Shown: positions 1 to 7,932 of the stretch, one piece after another
How positions within the stretch are numbered: position 1 is the first letter of the stretch
Layout of the letters: each line of letters opens with the position of its first letter
Source: DATFYI01 sp035315125
Lineage (GTDB): Bacteria > Chloroflexota > Anaerolineae > Anaerolineales > Anaerolineaceae
Assembly (NCBI GenBank): GCA_035315125.1
Contig: DATFYI010000007.1
Coordinates: 1 to 29,229 of the forward strand
Length of the DNA stretch: 29,229 nt
Reading direction: 5' to 3'
Notes under the pieces: model-generated
What the model was told of the DNA's origin: nothing
What the model saw: only the letters and a program-made list of their open reading frames with translations
The model's database searches: none
Position numbers and translations under genes: made by a program

Positions 1-2237
1 ACCCGTCCAACCGTCGTTGAAATAATTTCTTTACGAGGGGAAATCAAACGGGTACCTTTTTCAGAGTACCAGCTCTCCATCATGATTTTAATATTTGCGT
101 GGATATCTACCTGGCCAAGGCTATAAGCCAGATCAACATCATCAATATCGGAAAAATAACGGCCATCACCTGGATGGGGGCGATCATCCTGAACGGTCAG
201 ATAATATACACCCAGGACCATATCTTTTGAAGGGCTGATGATCGGTTCACCATCGGCTGGTTTGAGCAGGTTCTTAGAAGACAGCATCAAGTTACGAGCT
301 TCCCAAACTGCTTTTTCAGAGAGGGGAACGTGTACAGCCATTTGGTCGCCATCAAAATCTGCATTGAAAGCGGTGGTAACCAACGGATGAAGCTGAATCG
401 CGCTGCCCTCGATCAAGATCGGTTCGAAAGCCTGGATACCTAAACGGTGAAGCGTTGGAGCCCGGTTTAAAAGGATTGGACGCTCTTTGATGACCTCTTC
501 CAGCACTTCCCAAACCTCTGGACGATTACGCTCAATAAAGCGGCGAGCGCCTTTCACATTGGCAGCATAATTATGAGTCACCAAACGGGCAATTACAAAC
601 GGCCGGTACAGCTCCAGAGCCATTGTCTTTGGCAGACCGCATTGGTACAACTTCAAGCTAGGACCAACCACAATTACAGAACGACCGGAATAATCAACAC
701 GTTTTCCAAGCAAATTACGGCGGAAACGACCTTTCTTGCCCTTCAGCATATCGCTCAAGGACTTCAATTCCCGGCGACCACGCCGAGATAAAGCCTTACC
801 CCGCTGAGAATTATCAATTAATGAATCTACCGCTTCCTGAAGCATGCGTTTTTCATTCCGGACAATAACATCCGGGGCACCAAGCTCTAATAGTCGCTTC
901 AGGCGATTATTGCGGTTGATTACACGCCGGTATAGATCATTTAAATCGGAAGTTGCAAAGCGGCCGCCATCCAATTGGACCATCGGGCGCAAGTCGGGCG
1001 GGATTACAGGCAAGACTGTCAGAATCATCCATTCAGGCCGATTTCCTGAACGGCGAAAAGCTTCTACAACCTTTAAACGGGTCGTTGCCTTCTTTCGTTT
1101 TTGCTTGCTCTTAGAAGTGCGCACCTCTACCCAAAGGTCCTCGGAAAGCTTATCAAGATCTAAACGCCGCAAGATATCATAAAACGCTTCTGCGCCCATA
1201 TCGGCACGAAAAACCTGTCCCCATCGAGATTTCAGCTCACGATAGCGGCTTTCACTCAAAAATGCAAACGGACGCAGTTCCATCAATTCATCGCGCTGGT
1301 GTGTGTTTTGGCTCTGGGAAGCAGCAGATTGGTCTTCCAGCTCATTCCGCAGGCCTTCCATTTGTTCATCGGCCTCTGCGCGCACTTGCGCAAGTGACAT
1401 TTTAATTTGTTCAAGATCCCTTTGTAGCTGATCTTTGAACTCACTCTCGATCTCTTCCAGCCGCTCTTTGACGATCTTTTGGATATGAGCAATATGTTGG
1501 TTGGATATTGTCTGGCCTTCATCAACAATCTCAATGTTGGTTGTGCCAAAAACAATTGGACTATGGGTCACGGTTCCGATTTTTTCCTGCAGAGAGCGTT
1601 CCAGATGTTGCCCTTCCTGGATAACTGGTTCCAACTTGGCAGCAATCTGTTCATCAGCCCTTGTCTCCAGATCAGTTTTACGCTGATTGAGTTCGGCTAA
1701 TTTACGATCCCGGCTCATCTTAACTTCCAGGATTTTGGAATTAATCTGGGATGCTTGTTCCCGTTCAGAAACACTAATTTCATCTTCCAAACGTTTCAAT
1801 GCTTTTTGACGTGCATCTTCATCGACATAAGTCACGACATATTGTGCAAAGTACAGAACGCGATCCAGGTTTCGCCGAGAAATATCCAGCAAAAGTCCAA
1901 GATAAGAGGGAATCCGGCGTGTATACCAGATGTGTGCAACGGGAGTAGCCAACTCAATATGACCAATGCGTTCGCGGCGCACGGATGATCGAGTAACTTC
2001 TACACCACATTTGTCACACACAATACCTTTGTAACGTGGGTTCTTGTATTTACCACAATAGCATTGCCAATCGCGGGTCGGGCCAAAAATAGCCTCACAA
2101 AACAACCCATCTTTCTCCGGGCGCAGCCTTCTGTAATTAATTGTTTCTGGTTTAAGTACCTCACCATACGACCAACTTCGGATCGTCTCTGGAGAGGCCA
2201 GGCTGATGCGCAACGCAACCAAACCTTTAGTTTCCAC
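1..2237 (-). CDS. rpoC: DNA-directed RNA polymerase subunit beta' (5' part; gene runs off the left edge)
   Basis: Catalytic beta' subunit of RNA polymerase; 745 codons are present and the C-terminal part lies outside the window. The frame is open from GTG at 2237. The start is fixed by AGGAGG at 2245-2250, seven bases upstream, and by the conserved beginning ETKGLVALRISLASPETIRS. The N-terminal zinc site has Cys59, Cys61, Cys74 and Cys77. Later come GGRFATSDLNDLYRRVINRN, the GKRVDYSGRSVIVVGP segment, and the Mg-binding NADFDGD motif at residues 625-631 (345-365). The left end reads TTVGR, as expected just after the active-site region. Residues about 140-315 form a long charged, heptad-rich coiled coil absent from E. 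coli RpoC, lying between the N-terminal zinc region and the MGAEA segment. rpoB does not precede it; a sensor kinase gene does. It probably has its own promoter at 2356. Confidence 0.97.
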   Translation of the reverse strand, partial: METKGLVALRISLASPETIRSWSYGEVLKPETINYRRLRPEKDGLFCEAIFGPTRDWQCYCGKYKNPRYKGIVCDKCGVEVTRSSVRRERIGHIELATPVAHIWYTRRIPSYLGLLLDISRRNLDRVLYFAQYVVTYVDEDARQKALKRLEDEISVSEREQASQINSKILEVKMSRDRKLAELNQRKTDLETRADEQIAAKLEPVIQEGQHLERSLQEKIGTVTHSPIVFGTTNIEIVDEGQTISNQHIAHIQKIVKERLEEIESEFKDQLQRDLEQIKMSLAQVRAEADEQMEGLRNELEDQSAASQSQNTHQRDELMELRPFAFLSESRYRELKSRWGQVFRADMGAEAFYDILRRLDLDKLSEDLWVEVRTSKSKQKRKKATTRLKVVEAFRRSGNRPEWMILTVLPVIPPDLRPMVQLDGGRFATSDLNDLYRRVINRNNRLKRLLELGAPDVIVRNEKRMLQEAVDSLIDNSQRGKALSRRGRRELKSLSDMLKGKKGRFRRNLLGKRVDYSGRSVIVVGPSLKLYQCGLPKTMALELYRPFVIARLVTHNYAANVKGARRFIERNRPEVWEVLEEVIKERPILLNRAPTLHRLGIQAFEPILIEGSAIQLHPLVTTAFNADFDGDQMAVHVPLSEKAVWEARNLMLSSKNLLKPADGEPIISPSKDMVLGVYYLTVQDDRPHPGDGRYFSDIDDVDLAYSLGQVDIHANIKIMMESWYSEKGTRLISPRKEIISTTVGR

Positions 2238-2244
2238 GATAACG

Positions 2245-2250
2245 CCTCCT
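2245..2250 (-). promoter_or_regulatory. Shine-Dalgarno of rpoC
   Basis: The minus strand reads AGGAGG seven bases before a GTG codon at 2237. It decides the rpoC start, because no ATG in this frame gives the conserved N-terminus. Confidence 0.8.
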
Positions 2251-2281
2251 TAACGAAAACCTCGGAGATTCAAAACAAACA

Positions 2282-2312
2282 AAGCGCACGAGAACCCGTT
2301 TCCCAGGCGCTT
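2282..2312 (-). terminator. Hairpin with U-rich tail in the rpoC leader (possible attenuator)
   Basis: On the minus strand AAGCGC pairs with GCGCTT. A second stem, GGGAA with TTCTC (one G-U pair), lies inside it after a two-base internal loop. The 3' arm is followed by TTTGTTTGTTTTG, an imperfect U tract. It lies downstream of the candidate rpoC promoter and about 45 bases before the rpoC start, so it could attenuate rpoC transcription or stop read-through from the upstream kinase gene. The U tract is broken by G residues, so efficiency is uncertain. Confidence 0.4.
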
Positions 2313-2343
2313 AAATATATAATAAAGACGAAAACCAATACAT
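2311..2343 (-). other. Possible 10-codon leader ORF before rpoC
   Basis: An ATG about six bases after the predicted transcription start opens MYWFSSLLYI and then TAA. The stop codon overlaps the first bases of the downstream hairpin. It has no Shine-Dalgarno, so it would be translated as a near-leaderless ORF if at all. Its position resembles a leader peptide, but an ORF this short can arise by chance. Confidence 0.2.
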
Positions 2344-2355
2344 ATGCAAACTAAA

Positions 2356-2364
2356 ATTATACCA
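2356..2364 (-). promoter_or_regulatory. Extended -10 promoter candidate for rpoC
   Basis: The minus strand reads TGGTATAAT, a perfect TATAAT hexamer (2356-2361) with the TGn extension. No good -35 is seen at 17 bases (TGCCCA), which is acceptable for an extended -10 promoter. The predicted start is near 2349, giving a leader of about 110 bases before rpoC. Confidence 0.55.
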
Positions 2365-2428
2365 CAAAATATTGATTATGGGCATAAATTATCTAAGAGT
2401 TTTCTAAGAATTAGCAATGTCACCATTT

Positions 2429-5400
2429 TCAGGACGTATGGAAAGGTACACCAAGGTAAAAGATACTTCCTTTCCCCAATTGGCTTTCTACCCAAACCCG
2501 CCCGCCGTGTCTCTCAGCAATTGATTTTACAATTGCCAATCCCAGTCCAGTACCCCGCTGTTGGTAGGCCTCTCGCCTACCACTTCGATAGAATTTTTCA
2601 AACACGTGCGGTAGATCTAATGGTGCAATTCCAATGCCTGTATCATGTACTTCGAAGACTGCCATGGAAGGTAATAACTCGAAATTAATTTTTACCTGTC
2701 CACCTACTGATGTATATTTTATCGCATTTTCTGCCAGATTATATACTGCTTGTTGTAATAAAGCCGGATCTGCATCAATTAAAGTTTCTGCCTGACTGTG
2801 ATCGGGTTGGCACAGCTGAATATTCTTTTGGGTAGCCTGCGGCTGTAAAGAGCTGATGATGTGCTCTATAATCAACTGAGGATCAACTTTTTCAATCTGG
2901 AGGCCAATCCCGGCATCAATTCTTCCCAAATCCAATAAATTATTGACCAACTTACCCATATTCTCCACGCCGGTTACTATTTTCCGTACATAGCTGCGTT
3001 GTTGATCATTCAATTCACCCACCATTTGCAACATAGTTGCGTATCCTCGCATCAAGGTGAGTGGAGACCGTAAATCATGGCTGACTGTTGCAACAAAGTC
3101 AGATTTTAGAGAATCAAGCTCTTTATAATGTGAGATGTCACGTAACAGGCAAACCTTACCAAACGGACGTCCTTCTGCCACAACTGGTGCAACACTTGCG
3201 AAATAAATTTTACCGTTTGAAAGGGTAATCTCTTTCGAAGATAGTTTTTCAGCCGAAGGTAGTGTGATCAAATCCAATAACTCGGGATGCCCTATTGCAT
3301 CCTTTATTGGGCAGCCGGGAGCGGACGACCGAACCAAACCGGGTATTTGTATCGCGGCCGGATTTAACAACAATAATTGCATTTGTTCATTGATTACAAG
3401 CACAGGTTCTGGTGTTGAGGAGAGGACAGCCTCTAACCTCTGCCGGCCAATCTCAGCATTCGCATATAAACGAGCATTAGCGCCAGCCAGGGCTGCCTCG
3501 CCCGCTAATGTACTGAGAAAACGGCCTTCTTCTTCAGAAAAGACATGTGGTTGATCATATGCAATCCATAAAACACCATAATAATGACTTTCATGATGGA
3601 GTGCCAGACTAATAATTGCCCCCGGATGAGGTAATCCAGGTCTAAAACTTAATCGCCGCATCCGCATCGTATTAGATATGGTTAAAATATCTTGCACCCG
3701 CATCATTTCAAAAATCTGCTCATCTAGATAAGAATACAGATCAGATGCTGGCCCATAGCCATAAGTTACGAACTTATCAAGGCCAGACTCGAGGGTCACC
3801 TCCCGGACAAAAACTATCCGGGCCATCGAGACCCCTTCACTCATAGCTGCTCTAAGAACCGGCTCAACTGCGTCATCTGCGTCCAGGTTGGCCGCCACTC
3901 CCTGACTGACAACTAAAAGCTTATTAAGTTCTTCCAGACGCGCTTTTAGACTGATACGCATTTTTTCGAAGGCCGCACTTAATTGGCCAACTTCATCCGG
4001 TCCCTGTCCTTGGAGGGAATGATTTAGCTGACCCTGAGAAATCAAGGTAGCCTCTTGAGATAATGTATGCAGCGATGCTGTAACTAATCTCAAACTTAAT
4101 CTCAGCGAAATAAAAATAATAATTGAAAACAGGAGCAAAATAACCAATAAGGGCAATGCCATATTCAAAGCAAGTTGTTGGGGCAGTTCAGCCGGAGTTG
4201 TAATCACCACCGCCCAGGGTCGTCCGACGACAGGTTGGTAAAAAACCAATTGCTGCGTTCCAGTTAATGAAGTATCGTTGAAGAACTCTGGTGCATCGGT
4301 GATTCGCCCGGTGTATCCAGTCATAACCAGTGATGGGATGGGGTGATAAAGAATAATATGATTTTCATCCAATATTTCCCCTTCACCGCCTAATGTTTTC
4401 AGATCATCCAATGCCTGAATGGCTGGTTGGGTGAAGGGATTCGAATCCAAATCCGTCCGTCCCAACAATACGCCGCGTATCTGGCCATTACTATCCCGAA
4501 TCGCCGCCAGGAAAGAAATCTGAGCCGAATTTTCTCCCGGCCAGGGTGGAATGGTGTAGGTTTGCATTAACACACCCTGAAGAGCCAGGTGAATACCAAC
4601 TTTTTCTTCCGTAGTGGCACGGATTTGATCAAAATCATTAATTGGGTATCCAGCGACCGGGTTACCCTGGGCATCCATTAAAAATAACTGTCGGTAATAA
4701 GGCACAGATCTCAGTTTATTGGATAATTCGTTTACCGCTTGAGATTGACTCAGATCAATTAAACCAGGATCCGCCAGTGACATGATCAAACTCTGACCCG
4801 TTTCTAAAAAATAAGGCAGGCCGTTGGCAGCCATCTGGGCAGTACTGGAAAGCCGGTCACGGATCATCTGCTTGGCTGTGTTGCCAGCAACAACCCAATC
4901 CCCAATTGTTAGAGAAAGCACCAACCCAAGTACAAGGGGAAAAGTCACATAAAAGAAGCGTATCTGCAGGCTTGACTCAGATGGTGAAGGTTGGAGGGGA
5001 GTTTGTCTGCTCCAGGGTTTCCAGCCCCCGATGTAAAATATTTCTGCGACCAACCCAGCGATAATCAGCTCACCGCCTCTGGCCAACATCATCAGCCAGG
5101 ATTGAGTAAGCGCATAATCTAAACGGACTGCCAGGCTACCATTAATTGCGAAAAAGGAGGTTAAAAGCAATACCGGCGTATATGCGAATGATAGAACTAT
5201 TGCCGCGCCCAACGGGTGTCTCAAAAAACCATAAAATTGAGTTCGGTATCTTTGGCGTACGGTAATGCTAAATAACAAAGCCAAACCGCCAATAATCAAG
5301 GGCGTAAAGGCATTATGGGTTTCCCACATGGCTGTCATTAGACCGCTAAAAACGCCTATCAATAATGCCGGGAGTGGACCCAGCATACCGCCGGCTAAAA

Positions 5401-5704
5401 CCCATGGTAAGGCTGAAAAGAACATCAGCGCCGGGGCTGTAGGATCAAGGGGTACGCCGGGTAACGGTAAGATATTGTCACCGGGTAATTGACCGCCGAT
5501 AAATAACGCAGTGAATGGCACAGCCAGAGTCAGAACAATCAAAATAATCCACTGGCGTGTGCTATTAATCTGGATGGGCTCCCACCAATGGCGACAAGCC
5601 CAGATAATAATTCCCAGCAACACAAACCAACCCAACCAACCTAATAATAAATAGGGCGGGTCTATATAAGGCAAAGCTGTAATCAAGCTGATAATCGGCT
5701 GCAT
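2429..5704 (-). CDS. Membrane-bound multidomain sensor histidine kinase
   Basis: A 1091-residue hybrid-input histidine kinase. Residues 10-230 are strongly hydrophobic with about six or seven membrane segments, resembling MASE-type sensor modules. A TM segment at 250-268, an extracytoplasmic Cache-like region (about 275-508) and a second TM (514-536) follow. Then come a HAMP linker (about 537-592), a GAF-like domain (about 605-745) and a PAS-like domain (about 755-862). The HisKA box VSHDLRSPL carries the phospho-acceptor His876. The ATPase domain has an N box (NLAENAIKYT, 989-998), G1 (DTGIGI, 1021-1026), F box (FEKFYR) and G2 (GTGLGL, 1051-1056), all intact, so it should be active. No cognate intact regulator is adjacent; the neighbouring receiver gene is damaged. 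No Shine-Dalgarno precedes the ATG. The signal sensed is unknown. Confidence 0.93.
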   Translation of the reverse strand: MQPIISLITALPYIDPPYLLLGWLGWFVLLGIIIWACRHWWEPIQINSTRQWIILIVLTLAVPFTALFIGGQLPGDNILPLPGVPLDPTAPALMFFSALPWVLAGGMLGPLPALLIGVFSGLMTAMWETHNAFTPLIIGGLALLFSITVRQRYRTQFYGFLRHPLGAAIVLSFAYTPVLLLTSFFAINGSLAVRLDYALTQSWLMMLARGGELIIAGLVAEIFYIGGWKPWSRQTPLQPSPSESSLQIRFFYVTFPLVLGLVLSLTIGDWVVAGNTAKQMIRDRLSSTAQMAANGLPYFLETGQSLIMSLADPGLIDLSQSQAVNELSNKLRSVPYYRQLFLMDAQGNPVAGYPINDFDQIRATTEEKVGIHLALQGVLMQTYTIPPWPGENSAQISFLAAIRDSNGQIRGVLLGRTDLDSNPFTQPAIQALDDLKTLGGEGEILDENHIILYHPIPSLVMTGYTGRITDAPEFFNDTSLTGTQQLVFYQPVVGRPWAVVITTPAELPQQLALNMALPLLVILLLFSIIIFISLRLSLRLVTASLHTLSQEATLISQGQLNHSLQGQGPDEVGQLSAAFEKMRISLKARLEELNKLLVVSQGVAANLDADDAVEPVLRAAMSEGVSMARIVFVREVTLESGLDKFVTYGYGPASDLYSYLDEQIFEMMRVQDILTISNTMRMRRLSFRPGLPHPGAIISLALHHESHYYGVLWIAYDQPHVFSEEEGRFLSTLAGEAALAGANARLYANAEIGRQRLEAVLSSTPEPVLVINEQMQLLLLNPAAIQIPGLVRSSAPGCPIKDAIGHPELLDLITLPSAEKLSSKEITLSNGKIYFASVAPVVAEGRPFGKVCLLRDISHYKELDSLKSDFVATVSHDLRSPLTLMRGYATMLQMVGELNDQQRSYVRKIVTGVENMGKLVNNLLDLGRIDAGIGLQIEKVDPQLIIEHIISSLQPQATQKNIQLCQPDHSQAETLIDADPALLQQAVYNLAENAIKYTSVGGQVKINFELLPSMAVFEVHDTGIGIAPLDLPHVFEKFYRSGRREAYQQRGTGLGLAIVKSIAERHGGRVWVESQLGKGSIFYLGVPFHTS

Positions 5705-5733
5705 AAATTGTCAAAGAAAATTAGAATATCAAA

Positions 5734-5739
5734 ATTATA
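5734..5739 (-). promoter_or_regulatory. TATAAT -10 candidate for the sensor kinase gene
   Basis: A perfect TATAAT on the minus strand lies 29 bases before the kinase ATG at 5704. No convincing -35 hexamer is visible. It would give a leader of about 22 bases without a Shine-Dalgarno. Confidence 0.35.
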
Positions 5740-5830
5740 GCATCAGATCTCTTTATACAGTTACAGTCAGAACGTCTATCTTGAAAATTCTTCTTAACAG
5801 GTTTTATCAAGAAGTTATTCGTCTTATGTC

Positions 5831-5950
5831 TTAAGCAAGCGGTAATATTATTTCAACAACCGTTGATTTTTCTGGTGCGCTGGTCATGCTTAATTCGCCA
5901 CCATGAATATCCACCAGCCGTTTTACGAGCAACAACCCAATCCCCAAGTT
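5831..5950 (-). pseudogene. Detached 3' tail of the response regulator/kinase gene, after an in-frame TAA
   Basis: Directly after the TAA at 5951-5953, in the same frame, the DNA still encodes 39 residues beginning NLGIGLLLVKRLVDIHGG and ending EIILPLA before a second TAA at 5831-5833. This is the G2 box and final strand of a histidine kinase ATPase domain, so it belongs to the gene upstream. The interrupting TAA occupies a position that is usually a Gln in related kinases (CAA to TAA is one transition). It has no start or ribosome site of its own. Reading the gene through the stop gives 365 residues plus the stop position. Confidence 0.75.
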
Positions 5951-6928
5951 TTATAATTCAGTAAAGCTTCGCCCTGAGTCGGAATAGCCTAAAATATATT
6001 GAATTTGTTCTTGGCTCATCTCCTGTCCATAATCCACAACTCTCAATAAATAACTCGATTTTTGTGAAATAAGAATGCCGGAAAGCTCAATTGGACTTCC
6101 GGGTAATGAAAACTTAAAGGCATTTTCGAGGATTTCTTCAATGATATTTTGAAGATAAGCTTCAGAAATTTTAAGGGAAGCATCCACCAGGTTGATTTTT
6201 AAATCACGCTCTCTATTCATACGCCTGGCAATAACACTAGAAATTTCAGAAATGGTGATCCATGAGCTGACTACTCTACTACTGCGAATTGTGCTAATCT
6301 TATCTGGATCGGAGATAGCCAAACCCAGCTCATTAAAAAGCAAATGATTTTGAATTAATCTAAGCATCCGTTGAGCTGCCTGATTGATATCAATAGCTAT
6401 CCTAAGAATTTGTTCCTGGTTCATCTGGTATCCTGGCTCAACCATTAATTCAGAATACCCAAGAATGATACTTAATGGAGTCAAGAGCTCGTGTGGTAAA
6501 CCTAAAGAAGCATTCACTTGTAAAGATGCCATTTTCTCTCGTGCCAATCTCTCAAGCATCCCTTGCTTTTCTATACGGACTTGTATGGATTGTAATAGCT
6601 CCCTCCGGGTAAAGGGCTTTGTGATGTAATCATCAGCACCCAGATCCATGCCTTTACGCATATTGTCCCGTTCTGTCTTTGCCGTCAGAAATATGAAAGG
6701 AATCCTGGCTGTGCTGGGTTCTTTGATCAAAATACTTCGAACTTTATATCCATCCAATTTTGGCACCAAAATATCGCAAATGATCAGATCTGGATGCACT
6801 TCTCGCGCTAGATTAATCCCTTCTTCGCCATTTTTTGCTCCATAGGGCGAATACCCTTCGGCGCTTAATAGTTCGAGGATGTTTTCCCGGACATTTTCTT
6901 CACCTTCTATTACTAGAATATTTCTCAT
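5951..6928 (-). CDS. Response regulator/histidine kinase hybrid, truncated by a nonsense codon (probable pseudogene)
   Basis: This 325-residue product has a receiver domain (1-120) followed by HisKA-like and ATPase domains. The receiver keeps Asp52, Thr82 and Lys104, but the second acidic-pocket residue is Gly9 (IEGEE where IEDEE is expected), so a metal ligand is lost. The kinase half has LPHELLTPL with His146 and an N box (EILENAFKFS). Its G1 box reads DYGQEM, with Glu303 where the second Gly belongs. The frame stops at TAA (5951-5953) just before the G2 box, which is still encoded in frame to 5831. Three changes, each explainable by one transition, suggest relaxed selection. It lies between a kinase remnant and an intact large kinase. 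Recoding at the stop is an alternative, but the damaged motifs argue against it. Confidence 0.8.
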   Translation of the reverse strand: MRNILVIEGEENVRENILELLSAEGYSPYGAKNGEEGINLAREVHPDLIICDILVPKLDGYKVRSILIKEPSTARIPFIFLTAKTERDNMRKGMDLGADDYITKPFTRRELLQSIQVRIEKQGMLERLAREKMASLQVNASLGLPHELLTPLSIILGYSELMVEPGYQMNQEQILRIAIDINQAAQRMLRLIQNHLLFNELGLAISDPDKISTIRSSRVVSSWITISEISSVIARRMNRERDLKINLVDASLKISEAYLQNIIEEILENAFKFSLPGSPIELSGILISQKSSYLLRVVDYGQEMSQEQIQYILGYSDSGRSFTEL

Positions 6929-6958
6929 AAAGATTTCATCAATCTTTTCGGGAAAATA

Positions 6959-7198
6959 TTATTCTTCCCGATATATTTGATCAATTGGTAATTTGACATT
7001 AATAGTTGTACCAATGCCTTCTTCGCTATCCAATTCAATCGTTCCACATATTTTTATAATGATTAGCACAGAGTGTTTCTTCTGAAAGAGATCTTTCGCG
7101 ATTTGGTTTTCGGTGTGCGTTCTTACGAACCGGGAAAAGCCTTTTACCAGGTTTTGGGATAGCACCCATTTTTTCTCCTGAAAGATATTCTGATTCAA
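6959..7198 (-). pseudogene. Histidine kinase C-terminal remnant
   Basis: An open frame of 79 codons starts at a TTG with no ribosome site. Only the last 30 or so residues are recognisable: GTIELDSEEGIGTTINVKLP matches the end of a histidine kinase ATPase domain. The preceding residues lack the N, G1 and G2 boxes. In another frame, AGGAG followed by ATG starts EKMGAI-like coding reminiscent of the segment before a HisKA box, which suggests a deletion plus frameshift. It sits 39 bases after cmk and 30 bases before the hybrid regulator gene, the usual place for a partner kinase. A short real protein cannot be excluded. Confidence 0.5.
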
Positions 7199-7237
7199 TC
7201 TGAATTAACCAACTGCACTCCCCCTCATTCGTGTTTA

Positions 7238-7912
7238 TTATTCTATCAAATATTTGACTATTTGGAACACTTCATCTTCATTCAATCCATCCGAGTTGAT
7301 AAATACCGCATCCTCCGCAGGTTTCAATGGAGCTACCTCACGTGTAGAATCGATCTGATCGCGGCGTATTAGAGAATTATAGATTTGATCAAAAGTAACT
7401 TGTTCACCCCGAAGGCACAGCTCTCGGTATCTTCGTCGCGCTCTTTCTTCAACCGAAGCATCCAAATAAATCTTTAAAGCAGCTTCTGGGAGCACCACTG
7501 TACCGATATCACGCCCCACCATCACTACATGACCACGCTGACCAATCCGGCGTTGTTGAACGGTCATGGCCTCACGAACCCCAATATATGTTGAGACTTG
7601 TGAGACATTTGCGTCTATCTCAGAATTACGGATTTGCCAGGTGATATCTTTGCCGTTCAATAGAACATCATATTTTCTATCATCCTTTTGTGAAGGTGGA
7701 CGAACATCAATTTGAACTTGGCTAGCCAGACGAGTAACGGCTATTTCATCGTCCAGTGAGATATGGGCGCGAATTGCGGCTAATGTTACGGCGCGATACA
7801 TGACACCGGTGTCAAAATACAAATAATGCAGGTAATCAGCCAGACGTTCGCCAAGAGTAGACTTACCAGAGGCAGCCGGGCCATCAATGGCGATGATATT
7901 TGGTATATTCAT
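7238..7912 (-). CDS. cmk: Cytidylate kinase
   Basis: Phosphorylates CMP and dCMP to the diphosphates with ATP in the cytosol. The 224-residue product matches the usual length of about 220. The P-loop GPAASGKST is at residues 11-19, FDTGVMYRAVT follows, and GRDIGTVVLPEA and the lid-like RRYREL and RRDQIDSTRE segments are present. The conserved PLKPAEDAVFINSD lies near the C-terminus. It begins 20 bases after the stop of a membrane glycosyltransferase-like gene and is probably the last intact gene of that operon. A weak AGGG precedes the ATG. Confidence 0.97.
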   Translation of the reverse strand: MNIPNIIAIDGPAASGKSTLGERLADYLHYLYFDTGVMYRAVTLAAIRAHISLDDEIAVTRLASQVQIDVRPPSQKDDRKYDVLLNGKDITWQIRNSEIDANVSQVSTYIGVREAMTVQQRRIGQRGHVVMVGRDIGTVVLPEAALKIYLDASVEERARRRYRELCLRGEQVTFDQIYNSLIRRDQIDSTREVAPLKPAEDAVFINSDGLNEDEVFQIVKYLIE

Positions 7913-7932
7913 AATGCCCTATGCTTTGATGA

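Noticed and set aside
844..1182. Plus-strand ORF of 112 codons inside rpoC
   Set aside because: It lies antisense to highly conserved RpoC residues; its sequence is low-information and Arg/Ser-rich, as expected from a shadow frame.
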